A DNA stretch of 64,000 nt, from assembly GCA_034509925.1 (NCBI GenBank), contig CM067534.1:8047501-8111500 (forward strand). Direction: 5' to 3'. Shown one piece after another: positions 1 to 15,359 of this stretch (its first letter is position 1; every line of letters begins with the position of its first letter). The notes under the pieces are model-generated. The model saw only the letters and a list, made by a program, of their open reading frames with translations. It was not told where the DNA came from and made no database searches. Made by a program: the position numbers and the translations under genes. This stretch comes from Hirudinaria manillensis (taxonomy: Eukaryota; Annelida; Clitellata; Hirudinida; Hirudinidae).

Positions 1-206
1 AAAACATATAATAATAATTCAAATAGATTATTTCAAATAATATTGATAGTAACACTAATATTCGTTATTATTATTATTCGACAATATTTTAAACAATTAT
101 TATCACGACAATATTTATTATGTATTACTACTTCTACTACTACTACTACTAATAATAATAATAATTTATAATTATTATTATTATAATATTTTATTATTTC
201 AATAAA
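1..206. repeat. AT-rich AAT/ATT simple sequence
   Basis: Nearly pure A+T with runs of AAT, ATT and a short ACT run. No coding signal is visible. The following stretch to about 820 has ordinary composition but no splice-supported exon that I can see. Confidence 0.7.
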
Positions 207-821
207 TATGTTGCAGTCGTACTTTTATTACATACATTCACTTTTCGTTGCCAACGTTTCGTGCCAAGCGAAAGTCTTTCAAATGTTTTCCAAGAGAGAA
301 AAAATGGCGCCTGCTCCAAAATGGACTCGCTATCTTCGATTTGTTTGGCTTACGTCTCGACAAGAAGCAGGTGCCCGTAGAGTATCTTCAAAAAGCGCGG
401 GAAATACTCACAAGGACGTACAGCGGGGTACAGTTTACGGCCTCTGTAAAGAGTAATGATGAACGTAATAATGATGTAATCGAGACACGTAATTGTAACT
501 GTAACGTACAAAGGGCGTAATAGTCGGTTTCACGTCTGAACGTCTGTAAAGTTGGACAGTCTGTTTCCATTCAAATCACTTGTAGAACTGTTATAATAAC
601 AGTGATGCGTTATCATTGAAAAACATGTGCGTATCATTGTATGTGTACGTTCGTGCATGTATTTATCATCGCATGTGTACACGTGTACACATGTACAATG
701 TTCAGTACACGTACAAGTACTTGTTCATCAAGTCGTTAAAATTCCACAGCACTTCTAGTGCCGAACAATGCCAAGTGCTTGTATCGAAATTCTAACCATA
801 TGCCAACAGCATCGTTACCAC

Positions 822-893
822 AACCACCACCACCACCACCGTCGTCGTCATCATCATCGTCGTCGTCGTTGTCGTTGTCATCGCCATAGTTAT
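822..893. repeat. CAC/GTC/ATC trinucleotide run
   Basis: Interrupted trinucleotide repeat, first CAC, then GTC, then ATC and GTC again. Antisense reading gives poly-Asp and poly-Gly ORFs that are artefacts of the repeat. Confidence 0.7.
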
Positions 894-1014
894 CACCTTC
901 GACTGGGACACAATCTTTGTGTGGACGGTCCTCCATTGCGATATTAATGGATGCAATACATCAGACGTCTCCTTATTATAACAGACTAATCTATTCTCTA
1001 TCCTTCCATCCATC

Positions 1015-1100
1015 AATTTCACCCACCCATCCACCCACCCACCCATCCATGCCCCCAGCCCTACCCACCCATGCCCCCAGCACTACCCACCCAACCCCGC
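1015..1100. repeat. CCCACCCATC-type short tandem repeat
   Basis: Degenerate CACC and CATC tetranucleotide units, followed by two copies of a 'catgcccccag' block. No gene is seen. Confidence 0.6.
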
Positions 1101-1253
1101 CGAGGTTAACAGGGAAAGTACAGACAGGATAATTTGTAAACATGGTCTATTCTTAGCAAGAAAATTTGGGTCGATATTTCAAGATGAACCAATGATTGGC
1201 TTTCGTCTGTCTACGGCAATGTAAAGCTTCAGTAATCTGCACTCTTGAACTTG

Positions 1254-2007
1254 CGAGTGAGTGAGTGAGTGAGTGAGTGAGTGAGTGAGTGAGTGAGTGA
1301 GTGAGTGAGTGAGTGAGTGAGTGGATGAGTGAATGAGTGAGTGAGTGAGTGAGTGAGTGAGTGAGTGAGTGAGTGAGTGAGTGAGTGAGTGAGTGAGTGA
1401 GTGAGTGAGTGAGTGAGTGAGTGAGTGAGTGAGTGAGTGAGTGAGTGAGTGAGTGAGTGAGTGAGTGAGTGAGTGAGTGAGTGAGTGAGTGAGTGAGTGA
1501 GTGAGTGAGTGAGTGAGTGAGTGAGTGAGTGAGTGAGTGAGTGAGTGAGTGAGTGAGTGAGTGAGTGAGTGAGTGAGTGAGTGAGTGAGTGAGTGAGTGA
1601 GTGAGTGAGTGAGTGAGTGAGTGAGTGAGTGAGTGAGTGAGTGAGTGAGTGAGTGAGTGAGTGAGTGAGTGAGTGAGTGAGTGAGTGAGTGAGTGAGTGA
1701 GTGAGTGAGTGAGTGAGTGAGTGAGTGAGTGAGTGAGTGAGTGAGTGAGTGAGTGAGTGAGTGAGTGAGTGAGTGAGTGAGTGAGTGAGTGAGTGAGTGA
1801 GTGAGTGAGTGAGTGAGTGAGTGAGTGAGTGAGTGAGTGAGTGAGTGAGTGAGTGAGTGAGTGAGTGAGTGAGTGAGTGAGTGAGTGAGTGAGTGAGTGA
1901 GTGAGTGAGTGAGTGAGTGAGTGAGTGAGTGAGTGAGTGAGTGAGTGAGTGAGTGAGTGAGTGAGTGAGTGAGTGAGTGAGTGAGTGAGTGGATGAGTGA
2001 ATGAGTG
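1254..2007. repeat. Long (GAGT)n tetranucleotide array
   Basis: About 750 bp of almost uninterrupted GAGT units, roughly 185 copies. A variant block reading gtggatgagtgaatgag sits near the left end (about 1320-1337) and again at the right end (about 1988-2007), which suggests that a segment was duplicated inside the array. In the antisense direction it reads as a Thr-His-Ser-Leu polymer, which is not a protein gene. True length may differ because such arrays collapse in assembly. Confidence 0.95.
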
Positions 2008-2174
2008 GATGGAGGAGCACTTAATGAATACTATGGTTTTCTTATTTTAAAAAAATCATTAATAATCAAAATAAAAACGCCGAAATTGAAATGGAAACTA
2101 ACATAATAATGACAACAACAAAAAAATAATTCCAGCAATATCAATCGAAAATACAAGAAGATAAAATTACCCAG

Positions 2175-2272
2175 CACGGGAATAAATGCCGCTGCTGCTG
2201 CTGTTGATGACAACGACGATGATGACATCGATAGTGATGATGATGATGATAATGACGATGATGACGGTCTCA
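2175..2272. repeat. GCT then GAT/GAC trinucleotide run
   Basis: A short GCT run is followed by imperfect GAT/GAC triplets. It is non-coding as far as can be seen. Confidence 0.6.
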
Positions 2273-2383
2273 TTACTCCGCATCAATCCGTCCACGAAAC
2301 AATCGCTTCTCTTAAAAGTGAAAAGAAAACGTGGAATTTTAAGGCACAAAATGCTTTTGCTGGCTCCTGCTTTGTCTCCATCT

Positions 2384-2446
2384 AACCCCACCAAACCTCC
2401 CCAAACCTCCCCAAATCCCCCCAAACCTCCCCAGACCCCCAACCCG
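2384..2446. repeat. CCCCAAACCT decamer repeat
   Basis: About five imperfect copies of a C-rich 10-mer (ccccaaacct and variants). It gives proline-rich artefact ORFs. Confidence 0.7.
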
Positions 2447-2616
2447 CCTAAAAAATCTTTTTTGGAATAATGCCAGACCCATTTTCCAATCGTTTTGTTG
2501 TCGTTATTTTATTTGTTTTTTTATGAAAAATAATTTTCTCGGATTTTTCCTAAAATTAATTTTTCCTTTCATTTAGTCATTTATTGTTAAATTTAATTAA
2601 TTAATTATAAATAATT

Positions 2617-2823
2617 GCATTATTATATTATATTATATTATATTATATTATATTATATTATATTATATTATATTATATTATATTATATTATATTATATTA
2701 TATTATATTATATTATATTATATTATATTATATTATATTATATTATATTATATTATATTATATTATATTATATTATATTATATTATATTATATTATATTA
2801 TATTATATTATATTATATTATAT
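2617..2823. repeat. (TATTA)n pentanucleotide array
   Basis: About 40 near-perfect TATTA units. The Ile-Leu-Tyr-Tyr reading frame through it is a repeat artefact. The related pentamer TAATA recurs briefly at 30169-30195 inside an aldehyde dehydrogenase intron. Confidence 0.95.
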
Positions 2824-4620
2824 TTATCTAATGATCCGATGTAAAATAAGTTCTGGTCTCTAATTCCGGACTTCCTTACTTATTATTTCCTCGTCGTCGT
2901 AAGAGATTGACCCGAGGGGGCACCGACCTTTGGAGGCTGAGGCGCGGGAATAAATGCAGTCAATCACTCGGACGGGAGCAGACGACAGTTCGAGCTGCTG
3001 CCAACTACCGCCAAAATTACAAACCGACCTTTTATTTATCACGTATTTATATCCTATTTATGGATATTTATTCTTATATTCGTTTGTTATATAATTGTAT
3101 AATTTCTTTATTATATGATTTTATGGTTTATTTATTACATATTTTTTATTATGTATTGATAATATATTTTTCTATTTATTTATTGCATATTTTTAGAATG
3201 TGTTTATTTATTTTTATTTTTTAATAGTTTTTGTTGTTGTTCGACTCTGGTTTTTTGAATCTTTGGACAAAGTCCAGACCAGCCGTGATCCACTCCAGTG
3301 ACTTTCAAAGGGAGGAGCATCAAAGGGTCCGTCAGGCTGGCCGAGGGACGGCTTGCCCACGTTCCATCAGACCATCAGAATTAGAACCCATTGCATCCAC
3401 TCCATCGATATTCTGCCGAAGAATAGCTTTCTCCATCGACTATAGTTCCGCTAGACCGAACACGCCGGACCGGAATCGGAATTACCGGTTCACGCTCGGA
3501 CGGACGGAGCACGTGATCTTGTAGAGTCAGTGACTCTACACTGCTGACCTCTTATGACCTCCTGTCAATTGGGGAGGAAAGCAACCAATCAGATGGAAAG
3601 CATTTCCTAGGGGATACTACGTTGCTAGGATTGTTTAAGCATCGGTTTGTGAGGATAGTGGATATCTATCTGATAGATGGAGTGATGGAGCGAGGTAGAG
3701 GGGCATGGGTTGGGGACGTTTGGGTCGTTAGGGTGGGTGCGTGGATGAGTGGCGAGGGACACGTTGGTGCTACCTGGCATAGGGTGCACGTGTGTTACTT
3801 CCGTGCTAATAATAATAACAACAATAATAATCATATAATAACTACGATTATATCATATCATAATTCTTGCACTGTGATAACTGCATGGGTTTATGATAGG
3901 ATTTCCAAAATAAATATTTACAAATCACAAGTTTATGTTGATTAAAAGTGAATTCTGATTGAAATGTAAACAGAGGACGATGATAAAACAAGCTGATGAA
4001 CCAAGCGAACTTCTAATGCTGGAAGATTGGATTTCTAATCCGATGGAGAGATGGCAACAAGAAAAAAAAGAATAAAGGAAAGTAACGGATGAGTGAATGA
4101 GTGAGAGAATGAATGAATCAGATATGAAAGAATGAATGAACGAATGGATCAGAGATGAAAGAAACCAAGAAAACAAGTCCAGCAGACTGTAGGGCGATAA
4201 AGAATGATAATATAAGATCGAGACACACGCCCTCTTACGAGGCAAAGAGGAATTTTTTGGCAGAAGCAGTTAACAGTAAATCAGATATTACGACGACGAT
4301 GCCATTATTTTACTTTAAATAGGAATTGGCCTATTATTTCTGTTCCTTATTTGTTCATATTTATTGCTTATTTCGAATTTATTCGCATGAATTTCGAGGA
4401 AATATGATTTTTTTAATTTATTTTTTTAAGCAAAAGTTGTAATAATGACGTTGGCCATATTGATGGAGATGATGAAGATGTCAATTGTTGGTCCTCCTTA
4501 TAAAAAAATGAACACATAAATATGGCCATCGCTCATTTCTTCAGATAAAAGCATTCGAGTCTCGGTAATTTCCATCATCGATTTCGGTTTCACTTTCAGT
4601 TCGCAAGACGTACGAGCCTC
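2824..4620. other. No supported gene
   Basis: Two islands with balanced base composition (about 2860-3020 and 3240-3560) could be decayed mobile-element sequence, but I recognise no domain, terminal repeat or splice pattern. The rest is AT-rich with GAAT-type short repeats (4090-4145). Confidence 0.5.
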
Positions 4621-4639
4621 CCTCCATCCATTTGACGAC

Positions 4640-4855
4640 AAGGAATCAACAACAACAACGACACAACAACAACAATAACAAGACCATCATCAACAACAAC
4701 AACAACAACAACAACGAATCACTCCAACGACTCCAACAGCTACAGACGACTACCAGGCAATAGCGGCGACCACAGCGACAACAGCCATCGACGATGCGAT
4801 GATGATGATGATGATGCTTATGACGACGATGATGATGATGATTATTATGTTAAGT
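4640..4855. repeat. CAA run followed by GAT run
   Basis: CAA/ACA triplets at 4647-4717 and GAT/GAC triplets at about 4795-4845. No exon is supported. Confidence 0.7.
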
Positions 4856-5042
4856 GATAGTGGTGGTAAAGTGATCGAGCATGTCAGCGAATCTATCGAT
4901 CTGTCAAAAAAAAAAAAACTAGGGCAAGTGTAGACTCAATTCGTATAGAAACGTTTGTCGAATCTGTTTACGCGAAGCTGTGAAAGAAACCTTGTCCTTT
5001 CCTTTTAGACGATGCATGTTGCCGTGGACAAACGCGCGATGA

Positions 5043-5286
5043 ATTGCTGAATGAATGAATGAATGAATGAATTAACGGATGATTAGATGAATGGATGAAT
5101 GAATTAACTGATGATTAGATGAATGAATTAATTAATTAATTAACGGATGATTAGATGAATGAATGAATTAATTAACGGATGATTAGATGAATGGATGAAT
5201 GAATTAACGGATGATTAGATGAATGGATGAATGAATACGCGGTGAATGAATGAATGAATACGCGGTGAATGAATGAATGAATGAAT
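5043..5286. repeat. Composite minisatellite (about 32-bp unit)
   Basis: Repeated blocks built from gaatgaatt, aacggatgattagatg and aatggatgaat give an approximately 32-bp higher-order unit present about four times, then shorter GAAT and 'acgcggtgaatgaat' units. It looks like a tetranucleotide repeat that evolved into a higher-order minisatellite. Confidence 0.75.
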
Positions 5287-5404
5287 ACCAGATGCTACCG
5301 GACAAAGCCACGTTAAGAAGAAAGTCTTTCTCGTCTTAGGACAGAATTTTTGTACATTTTAAAAGTACGTGTACAGATTGAACTTTTCGACGTCTGGTCG
5401 ACCT

Positions 5405-5466
5405 GCATGATGATGATAATGATGCCGACGACGATGATGATGATGACGATGATGATGATGATGATA
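5405..5466. repeat. (GAT)n trinucleotide run
   Basis: Imperfect GAT/GAC triplets about 200 bp downstream of the stop codon of the minus-strand gene at 5674-9237. Confidence 0.7.
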
Positions 5467-5673
5467 GCTGTGATATGGAGTACTACAAACTAGATCGTGT
5501 TTAACTCTCTATGGTATTTAACATAATTGTTGTTGTCTGTGGTTATTTATTTGGAATAAAAGAATGAACACACAAAATTAGATTTGCATTTCTCAGAGTG
5601 TTTAGGTTGTTACAGAGATTTTTAAGGTTTTTATTAATAACGAATCATAAATTTACATTAAATTCACATAAAT

Positions 5674-9237
<3,564 letters not shown>

Positions 9238-10793
9238 TTTAAAGATAAGATTCGTTTTATTCTAGACAGGTAAATATATAAGCAAACCTACACAAACGAT
9301 GCGAGCTAGTTTAGGTCTTAAAAGAGATTAAGTTCAAAAGTTGGTTTTTAAATTTAGAAAATCTTTTTTAAACTCTTGAAATAAAGCTCCAATAAAGTAG
9401 AAGTCACGATTTTCATTATTTGCAATAATTGTTTTGAACCAAAAACTGAAGGCTCCTTGGTAATTCAGTCATTTTCAAGATCCGTTACGGAACGGTTACG
9501 TTAAGCGTTATGGCAAGTCTTAAATATCAAAGTGCACGAATACTCACAATTACGTAATATCACAGGACTTCTCATTCTTCATTTAAAGTAATTCCACTTA
9601 CCAAAAATCACGAGTACCATCCCAAATATAAAGAGTAGAGAAGATTTTATTAAATTGAAGAAAACCATCTGTCTGTAAAATGCATCAATGAAAATTAATC
9701 AAAACAACAGAAAAATATTTTCACAAATTATTTTAAAATAATTTTAGCCAAAGGGCACGAATTCAAATGAGGCAGTCAAAAAAACTACAAATTATCTCAA
9801 GAGAAGATTGATGAAATTCAAAAGTCTCCCCCGAGAATGCAAAAGTATAATTCCAAGATCTGTTTTATGATAATGACGTGGATGGCAGAAGTAACGACGA
9901 GCATCGATGGTCTCGCAACTCCGTAGCTAACGGGTGCTGCAGGAAACATTTTAAAGAACAATAAGACAAACAGAAATACAAAATAAATACAAAGAAATAC
10001 AATTCAGAAGAAACAATTTGTGGGCTGACAAACAAACAAGAACAAAAATTTGCTGTCAGATGTAACGAACAGTCGAAGGATGTGGCATGGTAATGATTGT
10101 TATTAATGCGATCACGTGCCAACGATTGTATATTTGCATCTGCTTAAGCCGGGACATAGTTGTAGCACTTCCTGAGAGGAACAAACTAACCCAACGAAGA
10201 CCTTAATGTCTGAGCTTCCTGATGCTGGGTGGTGGGGCAGTTTGGGGAGGAGAGAAGATAGCCACTCAAAGTTATCCCCTATACAAATTCCAAATGATTC
10301 CCCTAATGATAAGAGTCAATGAGGGAAGCTGGCTTATGTTAATAGGTATTTAATTGGAATGGTTAAACCTCTGAACAACTACGCAAGATCACAAGTTGTA
10401 GAACAAAATGAATGTCTTGAATTCTTTCTGTTTTTACTGCATAAGATCTGCTTCTGGGACAATATTTTGACTTCCTACATACATCAACCAAATCTTCAAG
10501 CAAGCTCGTTGGTGATGATAATGATTTACAAATTTACATATCAGTGTCGCATATCCTTGCATAGCTGTCGTGCCCAATTCTCTGTTAAATATTAACACTT
10601 AATTAATTAGTTATTTTTTTTATTGTTATTAATACTTTATCATTAAGTTATCAATAACTATTGTTATTATAATAATTATTATTATATTATGTAATATTAT
10701 TATATTACAATAATTATTATTATTAACATTCACAAACTATTATCCTTCCAAAAACGATCTCCAACAAACTCAAACAAAATACCAAATGGGCTA
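9238..10793. other. Intergenic; no supported exon
   Basis: It holds the 5' flank of the minus-strand gene that ends at 5674, copy A of a dispersed repeat (about 10028-10300) and AT-rich sequence at 10600-10740. I see no conserved coding segment. Confidence 0.5.
10028..10300. repeat. Dispersed repeat, copy A
   Basis: Shares ordered blocks with 11063-11530: an 'aggatgtggcatggt' core, then 'gatcac.tgccaa', 'atttgcat', and about 130 bp later a 'caaagttatcc' block. No terminal inverted repeats or poly(A) tail are obvious, so the class (SINE, MITE or other) is unresolved. Confidence 0.55.
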
Positions 10794-13700
10794 TCACTGC
10801 TCCTCCAGTGCCCGACCCTGTGCCAAGCTTTCTTCTGGCGAGAACTTGAAGCGCTCTTCCAGTTGGATGGTGCAGTCCCCAATGGCAAAGAGTTCTTGGA
10901 AGGTCCTCCGAGCTGCGATCAGTATTTCGTCATTGCTCGGCCAGACGTCACTCCTGTCCTCTGACTTTCCCTCTGGAGTTCAATTGGTTCTACTTGTTAT
11001 TACTGTTATTATTATTATTATTATTATTTAATAATTATTATTGCAATGGTTATGTAATAAACTAAGCAAGGACAAAATTTACAGTTGGACAGTCAGAGGA
11101 TGTGGCATGGTGACGATTTTTAAGTGTTTGATCACATGCCAATAGTCGCACATTTGCATATTATTATTATTATTATTTGCAATATAATGGTTCAGTAAAC
11201 ATTAAATAATAACAATAATAATAATGTAATAATTAAACTTTTAATAATAATAATATCTAATAACAATTGTTGAGCAGTTATAAATAATAGTAGCATTAAT
11301 GATAATAATAGTGACAGCAAGGATGACACGACAATAATAATAACCAATTTGAGAGCAATAATAACTTCCTTGATGTTCAATTGTTAGTTACGGTGAAATT
11401 ACACGATCGTGGATGTCACTACTACAAACTTTCATTAAAATAAAAACTTATGAATCAATTGCAAGAGAGAGAGAGAGAGAGAGAGGACAGTCAATCAAAG
11501 TTATCCACTAAACATCTCAATTGCTCTGAGAGATGACCATTATCCAGTTTAAAGAGCACTCAAGAAAAGCACGGCTAAGATACGAAAACGTTACAAAAAT
11601 GGAGGAGAAGTTTACAAGCTTGTTACGACTAATTAAATGACAATGTCGGTCGAGTTAATTAATCAATAATATTAGTTAAATATTATTATTAGTTAAAAAT
11701 TAGTTAAATAATATTAGTTAAAGAGCTAAGGATGAAGATCTAAGCGAACACGCAAAAAAAAACGAACCGAGCACGAGGTGCACTGAAGCCACCAACTTGT
11801 CGTACTTGAGCACCCAGACTCTGAGGTCATGGACTGACTTGACCCTGGGCAGCCTCAGCAGATGACCCTTGATCTCTTCCTGGTTCAAGTGCTTTGGAAA
11901 ACCTGTTGTCATTTCGCCACGAGGTTTGAATGAGCCTTGTTGTTCTTGTTGTTGGTTTTTTTTTTTAAGTATTCCAAGTAATTTTATTAATTTTATTATT
12001 AAGTCAACACCTGCGATCATCAAGATCATCAGATCATTCGGATTTGCATTCACAATCATTAACTTATTGAAACTACCCAGAGTAATCCAACCAAAAATAA
12101 TAACATGTGGCTTAACCAAAAGCTGACTGATAGATAGGTAAAACAACTGGTTAAGGATCTCTGGCCTAATTAGCTAGTTAAGTAATTAACTAACCTTCCA
12201 TGAGGATGTGGATGGTGTCTTTGAGGATGTGAAGGGTTGTGCAGAGGACCAGGAAAGAGAAGAAGAAGGTGCAGATGGGATCGGCTATCTTGTATTCAGG
12301 CTGGAGTGTCGATTAATATGCAAATCAATATTATTATAATAATAAAATTTTAATATGCAAATTAACATTACAATATTGCATATTGTCGAGAGGAAAGCTT
12401 AGCTTTATAATAATAAAAGCATTGATGTTCAGTGTCATTCCATATTCATGAGCAGGGCTAACAGCTGACAGATGCTAATGAGTTGACATTTTATTTTTAA
12501 CAAAACATCGCAGTCATCCAAGTCGGACCGAGACTCCTTTACGTAGATCACCTTGAAATAGATGATCAGAGCCGCCACGACCACTCCGAGGCTCTGAACC
12601 AAATCCCCGAGGACGTGGATGAAAGCGGCCCGGACGTTGATGTTGCCGGAGTTCGACCTCACGACCCCACGTCCGATCCTGCCCTTGTCCCTCTCGGCCG
12701 AAGACCCGTAGGAAGACGACGTTCCGTTAAGAAGGGGAGCGGTCTCCGCTCGGTCCGACGGAGAGTCTTCTAAGCCGTCGACGGTTTCCGAAGGTCGATT
12801 GATGGAGTGGGAAAGCGTTTCCCGTCGCGAGACGGTCACCTCGGTGATGACCTCGTCATCGTCGTCGTCGTTGTTCGCCGCCCTCTGGTGATCCGCGCTG
12901 ACAAAGTGATGATGGTGGTGCCCTCCTCCTTGCAGAACGATCATCATGCTGTGGGAGAAATCGTAATTGCCGGGCTATTATTGCATGGCAATTATGGCTC
13001 CTCGTTGGCAATTATTGGTCGGTAATTATTTGTTAAGTACAATGATTGATTGCTATTAATTTAATCGGTTGCAGAATATCTCCTAACGTTGAAAAATGAA
13101 AATCGAATTGACCTCATTTCCAAATAAATGAAGTGAATTTTATATGAAAAATAAAACTCTGAAATGTTAATGTCTAAACGAAACATGGGCCCGATGACGA
13201 GCGATCGCAAGCTCACATGACGTTGAGCACGAGTCCGGCAGAGGAAGTGATGAGCATGACCTCACAGTCTATCTCGAACTCTCCGTGCGTTATCCTGAGG
13301 ATGGCCAGACCCACGAGGATCACCGTGACGACCCAAATAAACATCACGCTGAACAACGCTCCGATGGCCTCTGAAAATTTGTAAATTGCTCGGCAGTTTA
13401 TTAGCTGTCAGTTAATATAATTAAACACGTATTGATGATAGTGATACCATCATAGAGATAAGAGAAAGACGACGATGATGATGATGATTGTGAAAGAAAT
13501 GTTGAGAACTGTAAATTCTTTAAAGTAAATATGTTGTTTAAACATGGCTGCATTTCCTCTCCCTCCAATCAGATGCTTCCATGCAAATCGTCTTCACTTG
13601 AATACATTTTTTGTGAAACCCGATTGTGTATATATTTTAATAAAAAAAAAAAAGAAGAAGCCATTTCTGGTATTGTGAAATAATTCCTGATGGTCTTCTG

Positions 13701-14405
13701 GCTTCCATTGAGATCATTTGCATGAAATAATCATTATCACAAGGTTTGCATCCGCAGGGAACAGAGCGAATGTTTAATTAGAAAGTACGAGCTGAAATTT
13801 CACAGAGATTTCTAGGAGAGCCAAAAAACAAGCAACGAATCTCAGACAATGACTTCTGTCACTTCTAAATGACAAACATCGGTGTTAAAAATAGATTCAA
13901 ACCTGCTCTGTACCATCCAAAGTTCAGTCTGGCGCTTGGTCTTCTGGCGGCCAAACAAACGGAGGAAATGCTGATGAGGAAACTTATCAGGTCGACAAGG
14001 AGGTGGGCAGCATCTGTGCCCACTGCGAGACTGTTGGCCAGAATCCCACCTGTGCAAACATAAAATAAAGTAAATTATTGTCGTCATGCAAATGCGACAG
14101 GACGAGTCCAACGTTTACACAGTTGCTTTTATTTTTATGATGATGTTTTGTTTTTTTATGTTGCAAGTTCCTTGTTAAGTGCTACTCTGTTTATCTGACA
14201 GGTATTTTAAGACAGATATAAAATTGGAAATTGTTTCAATTTCACCAGATATTTCAAGATGATTTTAAAATTAAAATTCATAACTTTGTCAAGCTAACCA
14301 ACAGCTTCTGCAATCATAAAAACTGAGCACACAAGCGATGAAATGATCAGCTTCTTCAGAGCTGGCTTGTCTATCTGAGGCTGTGGAGTTGGCTCACAGA
14401 TTGAG
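10794..14405 (-). CDS. SLC30A: SLC30A-type zinc transporter (ZnT), N-terminal exon not found
   Basis: Cation diffusion facilitator that exports Zn2+ from cytosol into vesicles or out of the cell by H+ antiport. Exons on the minus strand: 14299-14405, 13903-14049, 13217-13370, 12552-12948, 12195-12300, 11768-11902, 10794-10972; phases agree throughout and the last ends LEEQ-stop. TM1 reads [16 protein letters not shown]2 has the metal-site motif TDAAHLLVD and TM5 the partner AAFIHVLGD, the two His/Asp pairs of the transport site. TM6 is [12 protein letters not shown]. The TM4-TM5 cytosolic loop is long, with a run of five His followed by a run of five Asp. The C-terminal domain has [10 protein letters not shown], as in ZnT2/3/4/8. 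The upstream exon for the cytosolic N-terminus is missing from the model: the first exon found opens in phase 2 with no start. The last intron contains copy B of a dispersed repeat. Confidence 0.88.
11063..11530. repeat. Dispersed repeat, copy B (inside ZnT intron)
   Basis: Diverged partner of 10028-10300, lying in the last intron of the zinc transporter. It is split by an AT-rich AAT-type expansion (11160-11380) and ends near a GA microsatellite at 11463-11484. Confidence 0.55.
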
Positions 14406-14870
14406 CTAATAAAGAAATCAAATAGTTGACATAACCACTTTAAGCATGACTCCAAACCATTACACAAAAAATAACCTAACTCCTCATCAAGTAAAGCAAT
14501 AGCCCAGACAATTATATCATTAAAAATTAAATGTTTCCTCATCCAAAAATTTTCCATCTTCACACTAACCTTTGATGTTGAATGTTCATTCTTCTCTTTA
14601 AAACGGTGAAGTTGAACAAATTCAATCCCTATGAATTCAATCCCTTATTAACCCAAAACTGATAAAGCAGACACTCTGGGTATCACCTGACCTATTGCAG
14701 TTGGGCAGTTACATGAAAAATCACATGCTACACCTATTATCTAAAACATGGACGCTTGCATAGACTCAGGCTGTTCAAAAACGATTATGAACATTAAGTT
14801 TAGCCAGTATAGTTAATAACTTTAATGTTCTGGACATCCGCTTGACCGACCTACTGCATTTGCATTTTGC
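14406..14870. other. No supported exon
   Basis: The missing 5' exon of the zinc transporter might be expected here or further upstream, but nothing resembling a cytosolic ZnT N-terminus with a good donor is seen. Confidence 0.4.
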
Positions 14871-14899
14871 TTTTTCTAAGATAAAAAGCGCTCAACTCG

Positions 14900-15340
14900 G
14901 TCGATGTCCATCCGAATCGACTCAATTTAAGGAATTCACTGAATTTTAAATCCCGAGAGAGTTCGCTAGTCCCAGTGTTAGGCGTCCATACAAGAAGCAC
15001 GCAGGTGCGGATTGCGTTTAGGCCATAGAAAAACAAAGGCGCAATTTTTCACAATGCCAGAGATATCCCAGCAACAATCTGCCCTTTTCCAGAACACAAC
15101 CAGCCACCGCCATTGAACCGTTGGTATTTTACTAACTGTTTAATTATAAGTTGAACCAACCAACAACCCAGCACAAGCAGTTCAATCACGCATACCCCAA
15201 CAATGTACTGCAAATCCACCCCTTCAATCACTTTTACTTTTCGTAGAATCAAATACCAAGTAGAAAAACAGTCATATTTTATTAGTTAACAACGAAAAGA
15301 AAGCAAAACTAAGAGGGGGTGAACATCCTCAATCAAAACA
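14900..15340 (-). pseudogene. Orphan 5'-flank relic of a lost fifth reductase copy
   Basis: This spacer lies 3' of copy B and aligns with the other inter-unit spacers, including the part that in them lies just upstream of a start codon (blocks 'caagaag', 'taggcc..aaaggcgcaat'). No exon 1 follows on the minus strand. I infer that a fifth copy was deleted, or that the duplication breakpoint lies here. Confidence 0.45.
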
Positions 15341-15359
15341 ACGAAACCTTTCGAACCAA

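Noticed and set aside
1229-2020. 263-residue minus-strand ORF of repeating Thr-His-Ser-Leu
   Set aside because: It is the translation of the GAGT tetranucleotide array; every frame that avoids stops gives such a polymer.
2615-2863. Ile-Leu-Tyr-Tyr ORF
   Set aside because: Translation of the TATTA pentanucleotide array.
3240-3560. GC-balanced island resembling a decayed retroelement
   Set aside because: No recognisable domain, terminal repeat or poly(A) tail; left as unassigned.
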